Source of the DNA: Scleropages formosus
Lineage: Eukaryota; Chordata; Actinopteri; Osteoglossiformes; Osteoglossidae
Assembly (NCBI RefSeq): GCF_900964775.1
Contig: NC_041808.1
Location: 4,484,595 to 4,548,594 of the forward strand
DNA: 64,000 nt
Direction: 5' to 3'
Part shown: one piece after another, positions 32,938 to 43,399 of the stretch
Numbering within the stretch: position 1 is the stretch's first letter
Layout of the letters: each line of letters opens with the position of its first letter
Made by a program: the position numbers and the translations under genes
The notes under the pieces: model-generated
Told to the model about the DNA's origin: nothing
Seen by the model: only the letters and a program-made list of their open reading frames with translations
Database searches by the model: none

Positions 32938-35597
32938 GTCTCTTTGGAGACAACTGTCTGATAAATGAATAAATGTAAATGTAACTGGGATTCATACAAG
33001 GTGAGGACTGAAGTTGCAGTCAACTTTGTTGAAGGTCTCAATGGATACTTCCAGACTCAGATTGAACCTAAAGCATCAACAGCACCTTTTGTCCATTGCA
33101 GGAAATAATGCAGCAATTGCACTAGAAAGCCACACTTAGCACAGAGCACTGATGGTGTGTGTGTGTCTGTTTCCAGGTCCATCACGAACACCGGCCTCAA
33201 ACAGCTGCCTGATTTCACCAAGATCAACTCAGCAGCATATGCCTTCGTGCTGTATGTGTACATGTGGCTCAGTTTTTTGGTCTGAATGAACTTTATAACC
33301 ATCTGGATGTGGAAATATGATATAAATGACCCCTGAGGATGCAGGTGATTGATCATTAAAAAGAAATGTCACATTTTTCAAGCTAGTTGTGACCCTTGCG
33401 TTCCAGTGACTTCCAGGACAACCTGTACGTAGACGTGATTCCACCCAACGCCTTTCTGGGAATGACCACTGACATTGTTGAGAACCTGTAAGTTGAACGT
33501 CAAAAGGCATACAGTTGAGTTGTAACTGGTTTGGTGTCCAATCAGAAGCTAGATGTTTGAGTCCATTCAGTCAGCTTCTTCAGCCTCTCAGGAAAAGTGT
33601 ATTTAATCATCCATCCCTCTTCCTACAGGAGACTGTCCAGGAACGGGATCACTGAGGTGCAGAGCCATGCCTTTAACGGCACGAAAATGATGAGGCTGTG
33701 AGAATTCCTTTCATTCCTTTTCAAGCTTTCGCACCCTTACCGTGCAGATGCAAAAGCAGGTGAAGCAGGTGTGGCTGGACAGGGAACTCATCTTCCTCTT
33801 TCCATCCTCAAGGTCTCTCATGGGAAACCAGCCGTTAAGGCACATCCACAGCCAGGCCTTCACGGGAGCAGAAGGCCCCGGTGTATTGTAAGTAGTGTCA
33901 TGTTATTTACCCACCTGGCTGTTTGCCAGCCCTGCGCTGGTCACATCCCTCAAGTACAGGTGGAGACCCTCTGGATCAGTTAATGCTGAAACCATTGTTC
34001 ATAGCTGAGTTTAGAGATGAGCAGAGCTGGTCCAAAAGCTTCAAACCAGCTGCCCAAATTGAACGTGAGGCTCCCTATCTCACATGGGTGATGTGCGGTG
34101 CTTCGTAAGCCTCAGACCTTAACCCATCTTACAGTTTGCTAAAACACTGCATGAATGTTGCATGAGCCTCTGAGTGTATTTGGCGGCACAGGGACATATC
34201 GCAGACGGCTGTCAGCACCCTGCCGGAGAACATGCTTCACGGCCTCAAGGTGTTGAAGGCCGTGGCAGTGCAGAACCTGAAGAAGCTGCCCAGCCCGAAG
34301 CTCTTCACTCAACTCATCGAGGCCAACCTGACTTACCCGAGCCACTGCTGCGCCTTTGCCAACTTCAGGAGGAACATGTAGGTGTTGCACCACGGTTCAC
34401 CAAGCCGGCGTGTATGTGACTTCCTGTCCTCGTGGGGACATTGCTGCTAACCACAGTGCATGTGTCCATGTTCGCAGGTCCACGCAGAGCCCATACTGCA
34501 GTCTACCCGGCATCGAGAAGGGAGAGCCAGGCTTCTTCAGGGAGTACTGTCAGACAAACAACGAGGTATCCTGCTTCCCCAAGCCAGATGCCTTCAACCC
34601 GTGCGAGGACATCATGGGCTTCACCTACCTGCGCGTGCTCATCTGGCTCATCAGCGTGTTGGCGATTGCCGGCAACTTGCTGGTGTTAACCGTGCTGCTG
34701 AGCAGCCACTACAAGCTCACCGTGCCACGCTTCCTCATGTGTCACCTGGCCTTCGCTGACCTCTGTATGGGTGTCTACCTGCTGCTCATCGCCACCATGG
34801 ACACCCACACTCGCTCGCAGTACTACAACTACGGAATTGACTGGCAAACAGGAACTGGATGCACCACTGCCGGTTTCATCACCGTTTTTGCCAGCGAACT
34901 GTCGGTCTACACGCTCACGGTGGTCGCTCTGGAGAACTGTCACACCATCTTTGCGCTCCAAGTGGACCAACGCACACAGCTGCGACACGTTCACGCCATC
35001 ATGACCGTTGGCTGGGTCTTTGCCTTGCTGGCTGCCGTGCTCCCTGTGGTTGGGGTTAGCAGCTACTCCAAAGTGAGCATCTGCCTACCGATGGACGTGG
35101 AGACGACAGTAGCTCAGGTGTACGTGGTGGGGCTGCTGCTGCTGAACGTCCTGGCCTTCCTGGTAATGTGCACCTGCTACGTGCACATCTACATGACTGT
35201 GCGCAATCTCAATTTTGTTCCAGCCGGTGCCGACATCGACGTGGCGAAGTGGATGGCCGTGCTGATCTTCACCAACTTCCTCTGCATGGCTCCCATTTCC
35301 TTCTTTGCAATCTTGGCCGCGCTCAAGCTACCCCTCATCACCATATCCCACGCCAAAGTGCTGCTGGTGTTCTTCTACCCCATCAACTCGTGTGCCAACC
35401 CCTTCCTCTACGCCTTCTTTACCACGACCTTCAAGAGGGACTTCTTCATCCTGGCTAGCCGCTTTGGGTGCTTCAAAGCCAGAGCGCAGATGTTCTGCAC
35501 CGAGATGTCCTCATCCCAGAACAGAGTCTGGGTGTCCACCCAAAAAACCAGCAATGATACCCTCCACTCTCTGGAGCCACTTAACCATATTCACTGA
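29292..35597 (+). CDS. fshr: FSH receptor-like, tandem copy 3 (10 exons, intact frame, Arg3.50 lost, mosaic)
   Basis: Exons: 29292-29455, 31518-31589, 32310-32384, 32478-32552, 33177-33251, 33407-33487, 33629-33697, 33813-33887, 34192-34377, 34478-35597 (663 aa). All splice sites are canonical. TM3 reads E443-N444-C445 in place of ERW, loop 2 is one residue shorter than in copy 1, D543 remains at 6.30, N557 is at 6.44. Loop 3 reads [12 protein letters not shown], with Asp and Trp replacing two basic residues of copy 1. Exon 1, intron 1 and exon 2 are almost the same as copy 2. From 34203 to 34853 (exon 9, intron 9, start of exon 10) it looks identical to copy 1, and from about 35358 to 35490 nearly so. 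It is thus a patchwork of the other two. The hormone-binding half appears complete. Same alternatives as copy 2: decoy, non-canonical receptor or early pseudogene. Confidence 0.93.
29644..29992 (+). repeat. Retroposon family C in intron 1, fshr copy 3
   Basis: Same insertion as 16298-16648 in copy 2, with only scattered substitutions and a slightly shorter A tail. It confirms that the 5' parts of units 2 and 3 share a recent ancestor. Confidence 0.75.
30302..30350 (+). repeat. (CA)n microsatellite, intron 1 of fshr copy 3
   Basis: About 24 CA repeats; copy 2 has about 7 at the same place (16961-16978). Confidence 0.95.
30384..30592 (-). repeat. SINE family A (reversed), intron 1 of fshr copy 3
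   Basis: TTCAGAACCGCTTGTCCCG, GGACACACCCAGGATGGGAC, CCAAGCGGGACTCAAACCCC and CAACCCACTGCGCCACCGC. It lies at nearly the same intron position as the plus-oriented SINE of copy 1 (2225-2545), while copy 2 has none. Confidence 0.9.
31280..31512 (+). repeat. CT-rich tract before exon 2, fshr copy 3
   Basis: Pyrimidine-rich run of about 235 nt ending in CTCGGCAG at 31517, closely matching copy 2. Confidence 0.9.
32684..32928 (+). repeat. SINE family A in intron 4, fshr copy 3
   Basis: GGTGCGGTGGCACAGTGGG, GGGTTCGAGTCCCGCTTGAG, GGGACAAGCGGTTCTGGAAA and a (TG)n tail. Compared with copy 1, it stands in place of about 130 bp (5079-5213), so insertion came with a deletion. Confidence 0.9.
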
Positions 35598-35867
35598 GCT
35601 CTGACCCAAGCTACCTTAACCTTTGACACCTGCTCTTGTCAATCTCCATATGATATTGACGGCAGATACTGAAAGTCATGAGTACTTTGTTGGATTCCAA
35701 TGATTATGTGGAGTACTGATGCTGAGCAGTTGTGCTTTTGAATTTATAAGTTGTGGTGTTCTTGGCGGTCAGGCAATGATTAATGCAAAGTTATCATGAT
35801 CAGTATCTATTTTGTTGATCAGTCATTGAGTTTTGTTTTTCCAGTATTCTGAGTTGTTAGTTTTACA

Positions 35868-36095
35868 TTTATTCATTTAGCTGATGCTTTTCACCAAAGC
35901 AACTTGCAATGTTAAGGTTACGATTACAAGCTTACAATTATTTATCTATTTATACAGCTGTGTAATTTTACTGAAGCAATTTTTATGGTAAGTACCTTGC
36001 TTGAGGGTATTACAGCCAGAGGAGGGATCAAACCTGTAACCTTTACGGCCAAAAGGCAGTAGCTTTAACCACTATGCTACAAGCTGTCCCTCATT
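35868..36095 (-). repeat. SINE family B in 3' flank of fshr copy 3
   Basis: Reversed tRNA-derived SINE, the counterpart of 21862-22090 after copy 2: ATTTATTCATTTAGCTGATG, TTATACAGCTGTGTAATTTT and AACCACTATGCTACAAGC. Confidence 0.8.
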
Positions 36096-36154
36096 GTTGT
36101 GTTTGCAATGTTGGGTTGTGTATTTGTGCAATCTTTCTGTTTTTAATTGCAGTT

Positions 36155-36160
36155 AATAAA
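36155..36160 (+). terminator. Candidate poly(A) signal of fshr copy 3
   Basis: AATAAA followed by GGC and an A-rich run, as at 22156 after copy 2. It may instead belong to an inserted repeat. Confidence 0.35.
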
Positions 36161-36234
36161 GGCAAAAAAAAAAGAAAAAACATTCGGGTTTGTTTCAACA
36201 TTCAGTAGACAATTACACACACAGTCTAAAGCCA

Positions 36235-36400
36235 CTTTTCCTGAGGTGGACCAGAGCCTAACCCAACAACACCCAGTGCATGGCTGGAGAGGAAAGGGAC
36301 ACAACCTATTTGGTTACAAGGCACCCCAAATAAGACTCAAACACCCAACTCCCCAGCAAGTGGATACAGGCCTAGCCTGCTGTGCCACTACATCCCCTTT
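36235..36400 (-). repeat. Old SINE family A remnant
   Basis: Reversed and strongly diverged: GAGCCTAACCCAACAACACC, AAGGCACCCCAAATAAGACT and CCTGCTGTGCCACTACATCC. It corresponds in position to 22215-22345 after copy 2. Confidence 0.6.
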
Positions 36401-36404
36401 GACA

Positions 36405-37800
36405 GTCCTGGAAATAAACACAAGGTTAGTTGCCTGCACAGGGATTGTGCAGCTGTGTTTTCCAGATCCCATTGCAGCTGTTCAGTCTGCATGGACCACT
36501 GACCTTTGCGAAGGACAGAACTGACTGAACCGCGTAGAGCAAAGGTCCCACAGTTCTGTGCGTTAATTATGGACACACAGCCTACTGTTCGGTCATCTTT
36601 TTCATGGTCAGTAGTCTCCGTTAGCAGTTTAAATGTGTCTTTTAACAAACACGATAGTCATGTAGATGCTTGGAAGCTGAGGTTGTGCTGTTTGCCTTGT
36701 GTTCCATGATAACGGTTGCCATAAAAATCCAACAGAAACATCCAGAGGTCTATCAGAGTCAGAAGATGAAGTTTGCTATTACAGCTACATTTATTCAGCA
36801 GATGCTTTTCTCCAAAGTGACTTCCAGTGAACTCTGTTGTGTTATTAACTCACACCCCTTCTCCACCAAGGTAACTTCACACTGCTACATACAATTGGTC
36901 ACTCATCTACACATCAGTGGAACACATGCTCTCTGTCTCTCACACACTATGGGTAAAGCTGAACAGCATTTCTTTAGACTGTGAAAGGAAACCAGAGCAC
37001 CCAGAGGAAACCCACACAGACCAAGCAGGGATCAAACCCACATCCTCTCACACCACCCAGGCCCTGTGAGACAGCAGCGCTACTCGCTGTGCCACCGTGC
37101 AGCCCAGGCAGCTACAAACAACACTCTTCGTTCACTGAAAGTTGGAACGTTGCCCCCGTGGGTGCAAGTCTTTAGGTAGATTCTGGAAGGTGTCTCGTGA
37201 TGGTGGTGGGTTCATGTTGCGATGTTAAGAGGATCATCAGCCTGGGTTTCCAGCAGCCATTGCACCCTGGGAGCTTAGCCATGTGATTTTGTTTGTTTTT
37301 CAGCCCTTTCCTTCTTGGATCAGTGTTATCGCATTTAATCCACCACAGTGCAAAAATGGTCCCTTCATCCTCGTTTTATTGCCGGCAGTCCTCGCGCCGC
37401 AGCACATAGTGGACACTGAAGGTTGCAGTGACGATGCATTGACCTCTCAGTGGAATCCCAATGCTGCTCTCCTGAAAGAGAAGGACTGAACTGCTCCAAG
37501 GGGTGAGCAAGTAAAGGCTTCATCAGAGGGGAGAGATGCCATTTTCATCCGAGTTTATCTGCTCTCAGACAAGCCTTGTTGGTAACGCGGCATATCAGGG
37601 GAGACACGTGGTATTTAGGAAGACAGACAGAAAACATAAACTATACAACCTCACACCACAGCAGCCCAACATAGCCAGAATATTGCAGAAAGCAGAGATC
37701 AAACCAGCACAAGAGAACATCTTGAACGAAGCTTGCCGCACGTGAGGGAACCGTAGCCACACGTCTGTGAGCTGCGCTACTTCCGGTGTCCACAACTAAG
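36405..37800 (+). repeat. Duplicated 3' flank of fshr unit 3
   Basis: 36420-36780 matches 8160-8530 (GAGCAAAGGTCCCACA, GGTCAGTAGTCTC, GATGCTTGGAAGCTGAGGTT) and 37150-37800 matches 11056-11700. Between them lies a family E repeat (36785-37110). There is no coding frame in common with the copy 1 flank, so this is unit DNA and not a further gene. Confidence 0.7.
36785..37110 (-). repeat. Teleost interspersed repeat (family E)
   Basis: ATTTATTCAGCAGATGCTTT, ACAATTGGTCACTCATC, CACACACTATGGGTAAAGC, GAAACCAGAGCACCCAGAGG and GTGCCACCGTGC read as a reversed tRNA-headed repeat; a shorter relative is at 4235-4465. Confidence 0.65.
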
Positions 37801-37969
37801 TCAAAAGGGGTGAGTTAAGGACCAAAGTTGAAAACACACTTGTGCACACCTGTGTGTTGTGCTGTTGAAGTGAAGCCATCGGTGGTAACTTGAGTCAAAG
37901 TAAGAGGTTTGCTGCCAGTGGCTGGGCTCTTGATCCAAAATACACCTCATTGTCCTGTAAATTACCCTG

Positions 37970-37971
<2 letters not shown>

Positions 37972-38007
<36 letters not shown>
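37972..38007 (+). repeat. (CA)n microsatellite
   Basis: About 17 CA repeats in intergenic DNA. Confidence 0.95.
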
Positions 38008-38008
<1 letters not shown>

Positions 38009-38074
38009 TTGAGCAATATTGAAAGCAAAAGAGTTACAGTTTGAGCCTGCAGCACAAACAACGGTTGTATTTTA

Positions 38075-38420
38075 TTTATTTATTTTTATTTTCATCGAGC
38101 GCTCTTCTCATGCAGTGACACAGAGCACTTTAACACAGGCTATACAGCAAGAAAAACAGATACAAACAAAGAAGACGGTCGACTAATGGCTACCATAGTG
38201 AAGAATTTATTATAGAGCTATAAGTATGCCTACTGGTCACTGGGGAAAGGAACAAAAACTCCCAACTGAAAGTTGAGGGAGAAAAAAATCTCTGGGGGTC
38301 CACGGGCCAGTGGTTGCCCACCCCTCCCGGTCATTCCAGAAAATAACAATTTGTAAGCCAGTGTGTAACAAGTAATAATGATAATGTTGGTAAATGGCAT
38401 CTTGGATCCCCAGCTCGACA
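38075..38420. repeat. Interspersed repeat, unclassified
   Basis: The stretch with AAAACTCCCAACTGAAAG, GAGGGAGAAAAAAATCTCTG and GGGTCCACGGGCCAGTGG resembles, from memory, a repeat found in many teleost genomes. No second copy is in this window. Confidence 0.4.
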
Positions 38421-39045
38421 TGGAACGTCTCGATCGTCATGGCAAATGGACATCATCCTCTGTCAGCACGGGATTATTCGTCTGTCACCACTGACCGGCC
38501 TCCTCGGGTCTTATGTAGCGAGGTAGTGCTCAACGAGACGATAGAACAGAGTTAGTAATTTGTTACTTAAGTAAATTTTATATGCATTTTTATTAAAGCG
38601 ATAAATCAGAAGAAATGAGAATATCATTAACAACACGTGTAAGTGCCGTTTCAGTGCTGTGACCAGTGCGGAAACCAGACTGTTGTTATCCACATGAATC
38701 CCACTGTCCTCTTCTGGCAAATTAATCTGTCGGAAGAATAAGGACAAATCACCAACGTTTCTGGATAAAACAGAACATACCGTACTGTGCACTTTCATAA
38801 CTTATCCACGTAGGGTCAGGGCCCAGCAGCTGGTATAACGATCATAACTCATCTCTAGACTCCAAGGTCCGAGGTTCAAATCCTATCTCTTTCTGTATGG
38901 CGGTCATCAGATGAAAGTGGACGAGTGACGCCAAACTCAGAGGCATATCTGCCAGATGGGGACTCTAGGGGGGCAGCAACGGCGATGTTCCCTGGCGAGG
39001 TCTTAATGGATTGAAAAAGGGCTGGTTTTTAATCTTAGTGTTATT
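38421..39045. other. Intergenic DNA
   Basis: No gene recognised. A tRNA-like B-box stretch (CCGAGGTTCAAATCCTATC, about 38867-38885) suggests a degraded SINE head at 38815-38900. Confidence 0.4.
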
Positions 39046-39049
39046 TTAT

Positions 39050-39104
39050 TGGTTCCCCGCGACCCCGTACGGGACAAGCGGTTCTGAAAATGTGTGTGTG
39101 TGTT
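39050..39104 (+). repeat. SINE family A, 3' fragment
   Basis: Only the terminal part is present: GGTTCCCCGCGACCCCGTAC, GGGACAAGCGGTTCTGAAAA and a short TG tail. Confidence 0.85.
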
Positions 39105-39139
39105 ATTTTATTGTTTTATTTAGTTTAACAACATACCCC

Positions 39140-39715
39140 AATGGCTGATTTTAAAATTTTAACTCAATGTCAGGGGGCTAAAAAATAAAGTAAAAAGAAC
39201 TGCTTTGTGTAACCAGTTTGAGTCCTGTGCCTTCAATCTGTGTTTGTTGAACGAAGTCCACCTCCGGAACGAACAGGACGTGACTCTCTTCTGTCAAGAA
39301 TGGAGGAAGGGTGAGTCCTACATTTGACCAAAAACGTTTGACCAAAGCCAGACGAAAAATGGGTTTGTGGAGGACAAGGTCCCTCTCCTTAATAGGGAAA
39401 ACACTGGCGCTGAAGGTGGACGTCCTCCCCACGTTGCTCTTCCTTGCGCAGGTGTACCCCTTGCCCCGCACAATGTGGAAAGGCCTCATGAAGGGCGTTT
39501 TCGATCTCATCTGTGGGGGCAGGTATGAGTACGTGAGGAGGGAGGTCATATACTTTCTGAAGGAGGATGGAGGGAGGATGTGCCTGACATTCCTCTTAAT
39601 CTGGATTGTTTCTTCTTCTCCCAGTTATGTAACCGACTGGCAGCTCCGATTGAACATCCCCCGTCCAAACCCATGGCAGTGCATGCCGCAGTATGAAACA
39701 TTCAAAGAAGGTCAA
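39140..39715 (+). mobile_element. LINE, L1/Tx1-like, deleted copy (endonuclease start joined to RT end)
   Basis: Starts with the ORF2 beginning ATGGCTGATTTTAAAATTTT at 39140 (compare the endonuclease start at 26155), runs about 180 bp with stops, then jumps at about 39325 to the late RT block (39311-39718: LTKARRKMGLWRTRSLSLI, KTLALKVDVLPTLLFLA, VREVIYFLKEDGGRM-like). About 2 kb of ORF2 is missing between. Inactive. Confidence 0.8.
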
Positions 39716-39719
39716 TGAA

Positions 39720-40768
39720 ATATAGCATAAGACAAAGAACAGTGTGCAGTGAATAAATGTTTTGTGTTTAACTCAGCTATGCAGCTGCAATGAGATCAAA
39801 CCGGTCAAGATTTCATCAGATACATGGAATTTGATTTCACTCAGCAGTTGTGACAGTGTTTTCACTTCTTTGCCTCCTTCCTCCATGTTCTCACAGACAA
39901 GGGGTCTCCTACCTTGGAGATAATCATGAATGTTTTTGGATAAGTCTCTGGCATGAAGTTCTTGTCCTCTTCTCTTTTATGTCAGGCCCCTGAGGGTCAT
40001 TGACCTGTGTGGATATTGGAAGAACATTGTGAGAAGCACAAGGACACTGACTGATAAACAACTAGAGTCACTTGGGGCTTTTTCGTTTGCTGTCGGTCCA
40101 GCAACCTCATATTCACCAAGGTTACACCGTCATGGTGGTCTTGAGCCTGTTTGCATGAATGTTTTTGGCCTTCATCCTATTGACACAGCAACAAATCACA
40201 TGATGCAGTGGAAGTTTGGGTTCCTTCTCAAGGGTTCTGAAGGAATCCAGCAGCAGGACTCCTCCTAGGGTTTGAACACACAACCTTCTAGTCTCAGAGT
40301 GAAACCCCGAACCCCTATGACACCCGGTCCCGCAACACGCCCAATTATACCTCTGCAAAGGTCTTTCATGGTTGTTCCACTGATCTTCTTGACTACATGC
40401 TGCGTTTCGAACAGCTGGATCAGATCATGCCTCTTCTCTCACTCAGAGACACCCTTGGGTACCTGCAGAGCTGAGATTCTGCAAAAATGCCCCGGAGACA
40501 TCATCACCCATCTGCTGGTATGGCCATAGGAGGGTTTTACATCATCGCTGACCTGGCTTCCTGTTTGACGGAAGGCTCTGAAGGCTGGCAGTAAACCAAA
40601 TTACCAGTAGAAGACTACAGCTGTAAATCTGGAGCATTGTTAATGTCCAAAATCATTATCATCATCATCTTTGTCCCATAACTAAATCTTCATCTTGGAT
40701 TTTAGGTTTCCATCTCAGCCTAAAAAAAAATTCAGAAAAATTTTTCTTTGCATTTTTGTTTTAACTTA
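39720..40768. other. Intergenic DNA with one possible degraded SINE
   Basis: No gene recognised. 40225-40345 read in reverse contains a B-box-like TGTGTTCAAACCCTAGGAG and may be an old tRNA-derived SINE. The plus-strand frame at 40029-40268 has no motif. Confidence 0.4.
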
Positions 40769-40791
40769 CCCCCCCCCCCCCCCCCCCCCCC
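40769..40791 (+). repeat. Poly(C) tract, 23 nt
   Basis: An uninterrupted run of C, i.e. G on the minus strand. Long G runs can form quadruplexes and are common sequencing-error sites, so the length is uncertain. Confidence 0.9.
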
Positions 40792-41135
40792 GTAGCCCAG
40801 AATATGTTTATATGTAAAGACAGATTTTCAGCAATATCTTCTTTAAATTGTATTTTCCAGTATTTTAATGTTCTCTGCATTGCCTCCTAAAATGTACAGA
40901 ATTTTGCTAACAGTGCAACATGTAAATAACATTAATTTCAAACCAGTATTATTTTTGTACTCTTGAATACTATTTTTATGTATGAATATGGGTTCATTAA
41001 ACATTTGTCTATATTTCAAGTGTGTCACACCTTTAGACATGCCCCTGGCACAGAGTTCCTGAGACAAGATTGCGTTTCACCTGGTTGTTACAGGTAACCA
41101 AATCAAGACACATGAGAGAAACACACACACACATT

Positions 41136-41330
41136 GACTAAAACCACTTGTCCCAAGCAGGGTCACAGTGAGCCGGGGCCTAGCCTGGCAATGCAGGGTG
41201 CAGGGCTGGAGGGGGAGGGGACACACCCAGGACAGGATGCCAGTCTGTCACAGGCACCCCTAGCGGGACTTGAACCCCAGACCCACAGGAGAGCAGGCAC
41301 AGGCCAAAGCTGCCGTGGCATCGCACCGCC
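41136..41330 (-). repeat. SINE family A (reversed)
   Basis: AAACCACTTGTCCCAAGCAG, GGGACACACCCAGGACAGGA, TAGCGGGACTTGAACCCCAG. The A-box end is diverged (GCCAAAGCTGCCGTGGC), so it is an older copy. Confidence 0.8.
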
Positions 41331-41998
41331 CTCATAAGAGAAACCACCAGATATAAAATGAAATGCATTGTAACGGAGCTAGTGAGAACTGATTTATTTC
41401 AGTATAAATAGTTGTAATTTATGTCTATTTTTGTGCCTAGTTTGGTGTTCCATGCTGATTGATTGTTTTGTTGTTCATTGCACAGTTTGTCATGAGGGGA
41501 GCTCCGCGGAGTTCTAGGGGTGGTCCCTTAACCATTGGGCGTGGTAGGGGGGCTGAGAGTGACTTGGGGGGGCTCTCCATCATGAGAGTGAATTGTACTG
41601 TCTGAAAAGTCTTTGTCAAGACTGCTGCCGAAAGACATGTACTCTGTAAATAAGAGTACATTCCTTTTACCCTGACTCCCGCGCCTGTTTTTAGTGGCTC
41701 TGTAGGGCCGGGGTACTCGAGAGACGGCCCGTCGGCATTAATTCTGTGGCCTGCGTCATGCTGAAGATTAATGCATTTTTCTTATAATTTGCGCTCAAAA
41801 GTAGCGCAAATATTAGGCAGTGTGACTTTATGTTTGCCTCATTTAAATGCGGTTGATACTCCTGACACTTTGCATTGTGTCAATTGTTAAATATTAAAAT
41901 ATAAAGATAATATTAGCCTATATTTAACGGCGGTCAACATCCCTGGTCATGAATTTAATCAGAAGTCGTGTGAAAACGGTAGTGCACCTTTTAAGGCG

Positions 41999-42310
41999 AT
42001 GGCTACGGAAACCGCGAAAGTTAAAATAACGCGATCGGCGACAAATCATCACGACTCCTCATCTGTCATAAACCTTGTGAAAATGTGTGTACGTACTGTA
42101 CATTATCTAATGATGGCGTCAAAGAAAAGGAAGATTGAGGATGAAAACAGAGTTTTCAACCCTGCGTGGCAAATGGAATTTGCCTTTGCGGAGATACTAG
42201 GTGGCAAACCAATGTGTCTCATTTGTCAGCAAACAATTGCTGTATTAAAGCGAGCTAATCTGCAACGCCGCCATGAGCAACTTCTTCATCCCGACTTCAC
42301 CGTGTGCTGA
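41999..42310 (+). pseudogene. hAT transposase N-terminus (BED-like zinc finger)
   Basis: A 103-aa frame with KKRKIEDENRVFNPAWQ, then CLIC of a C2H2-type BED finger (PMCLICQQTIAVLKR, NLQRRHEQLLHP). It resembles the N-terminus of hAT transposases of the kind that gave rise to ZBED and GTF2IRD2-like host proteins. The rest of the protein is deleted, so it is probably not functional; the ATG at 41999 or the one at 42113 could be the original start. Confidence 0.65.
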
Positions 42311-42376
42311 AAAAAATCCTGACCTGCTTTGGATCTACGTATGTGTGTGAAAGCGCTTTCTCTGCAATGGGAATAA

Positions 42377-42697
42377 TGTAACGACCCGCGTTACTTGTAT
42401 TTAGCGGGGAAACCCGTCTAATGTGAATAGTTGCATTATGGGGAATAATGTGAAATGAGCGTGTGCAACCACTGGAGGCACGTAGGGGGAAAATAATGGG
42501 GTGGCTGTGTTTCGGAAGAGTTTGGGAGTGCTAAACAGGCTAGTAACGCTGGCCGTAAGTGCAGATCTGGGAGAAAAAGGGGTTCTTGACCCGAGAGAAT
42601 GTGTTCCTGGTGCCAGTGTTCAAATAAACTGTTTACGATAAACATGGTCTCTGTGTTCCTCTTCACCCCATCTGAACCCATGGTGCTGCGTGGCACA
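42377..42697 (+). mobile_element. Solo LTR inserted in the hAT element
   Basis: 321 bp beginning TGTAACGACC and ending GGCACA (TG...CA), flanked by ATAA on both sides (42373-42376 and 42698-42701). It carries AATAAA near 42624 followed by a T/C-rich end. It splits the hAT coding sequence. No internal retroviral genes are present here. A related end fragment is at 27891-28012. Family not determined. Confidence 0.7.
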
Positions 42698-43136
42698 ATA
42701 ACAAAGTCAAGGTGATGTCCTCGTCTGACTGACAGACATTTGACAAACTGTTTTAGAGCAGCGACCATTGAGCAACAGCCAGACTTGAAACCGCTTGTGA
42801 AAAGAATCATGCAAAGTCAGATTTCCCACTAGGAATAAGGACTTCTTTTCATCAGGGCTTGTGAACTATATTTGGTCAAGAATGTTTTGAGTTTGAGTAC
42901 AAATGCATTTTTTTTTTATATGCATTAATATAGCAAAACAAACTTAGTTCACTTTTTTGTTCCAGATTGTTTTTTTTTTATTTTCATGTTCAGTACTATT
43001 TTAAATAGGACAAGGACAAGCAAGACTTAGATAAGATAAGATCGATAATACTTTGTTTGCACAAAAATTTGTGTTGCTTCACCAGCTCAGCAATCCGTTT
43101 ACCTCAGACATCACACAAAACAATAAAACGCGCGCG

Positions 43137-43201
<65 letters not shown>

Positions 43202-43399
43202 TCAGAACCGCTTGTCCCATACGGGGTCGCGGGGAACCGGGGCCCAACCCGGTAACACAGGGCGTAAGGCCAGAAGGGGAGGGGACACACCCAGGACGGG
43301 ACGCCAGTCCATCACAAGGCACCCCAAGCGGGACTCGAACCCCAGACCCACCGGAGAGCAGGACTGTGGTCCAACCCACTGCGCCACCGCACTCCCCTC
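43137..43399 (-). repeat. SINE family A with (CA)n, inside the hAT element
   Basis: About 30 CA repeats (the reversed TG tail), then CAGAACCGCTTGTCCCATAC, GGACACACCCAGGACGGGAC, CCAAGCGGGACTCGAACCCC and CCAACCCACTGCGCCACCGC. Well preserved, so a young copy. Confidence 0.92.

Noticed and set aside
41370-41700. Possible second LTR (begins TGTAACGGAGC, with a TATA-like GTATAAATAG)
   Set aside because: No clear end, no flanking duplication and no second copy in the window.
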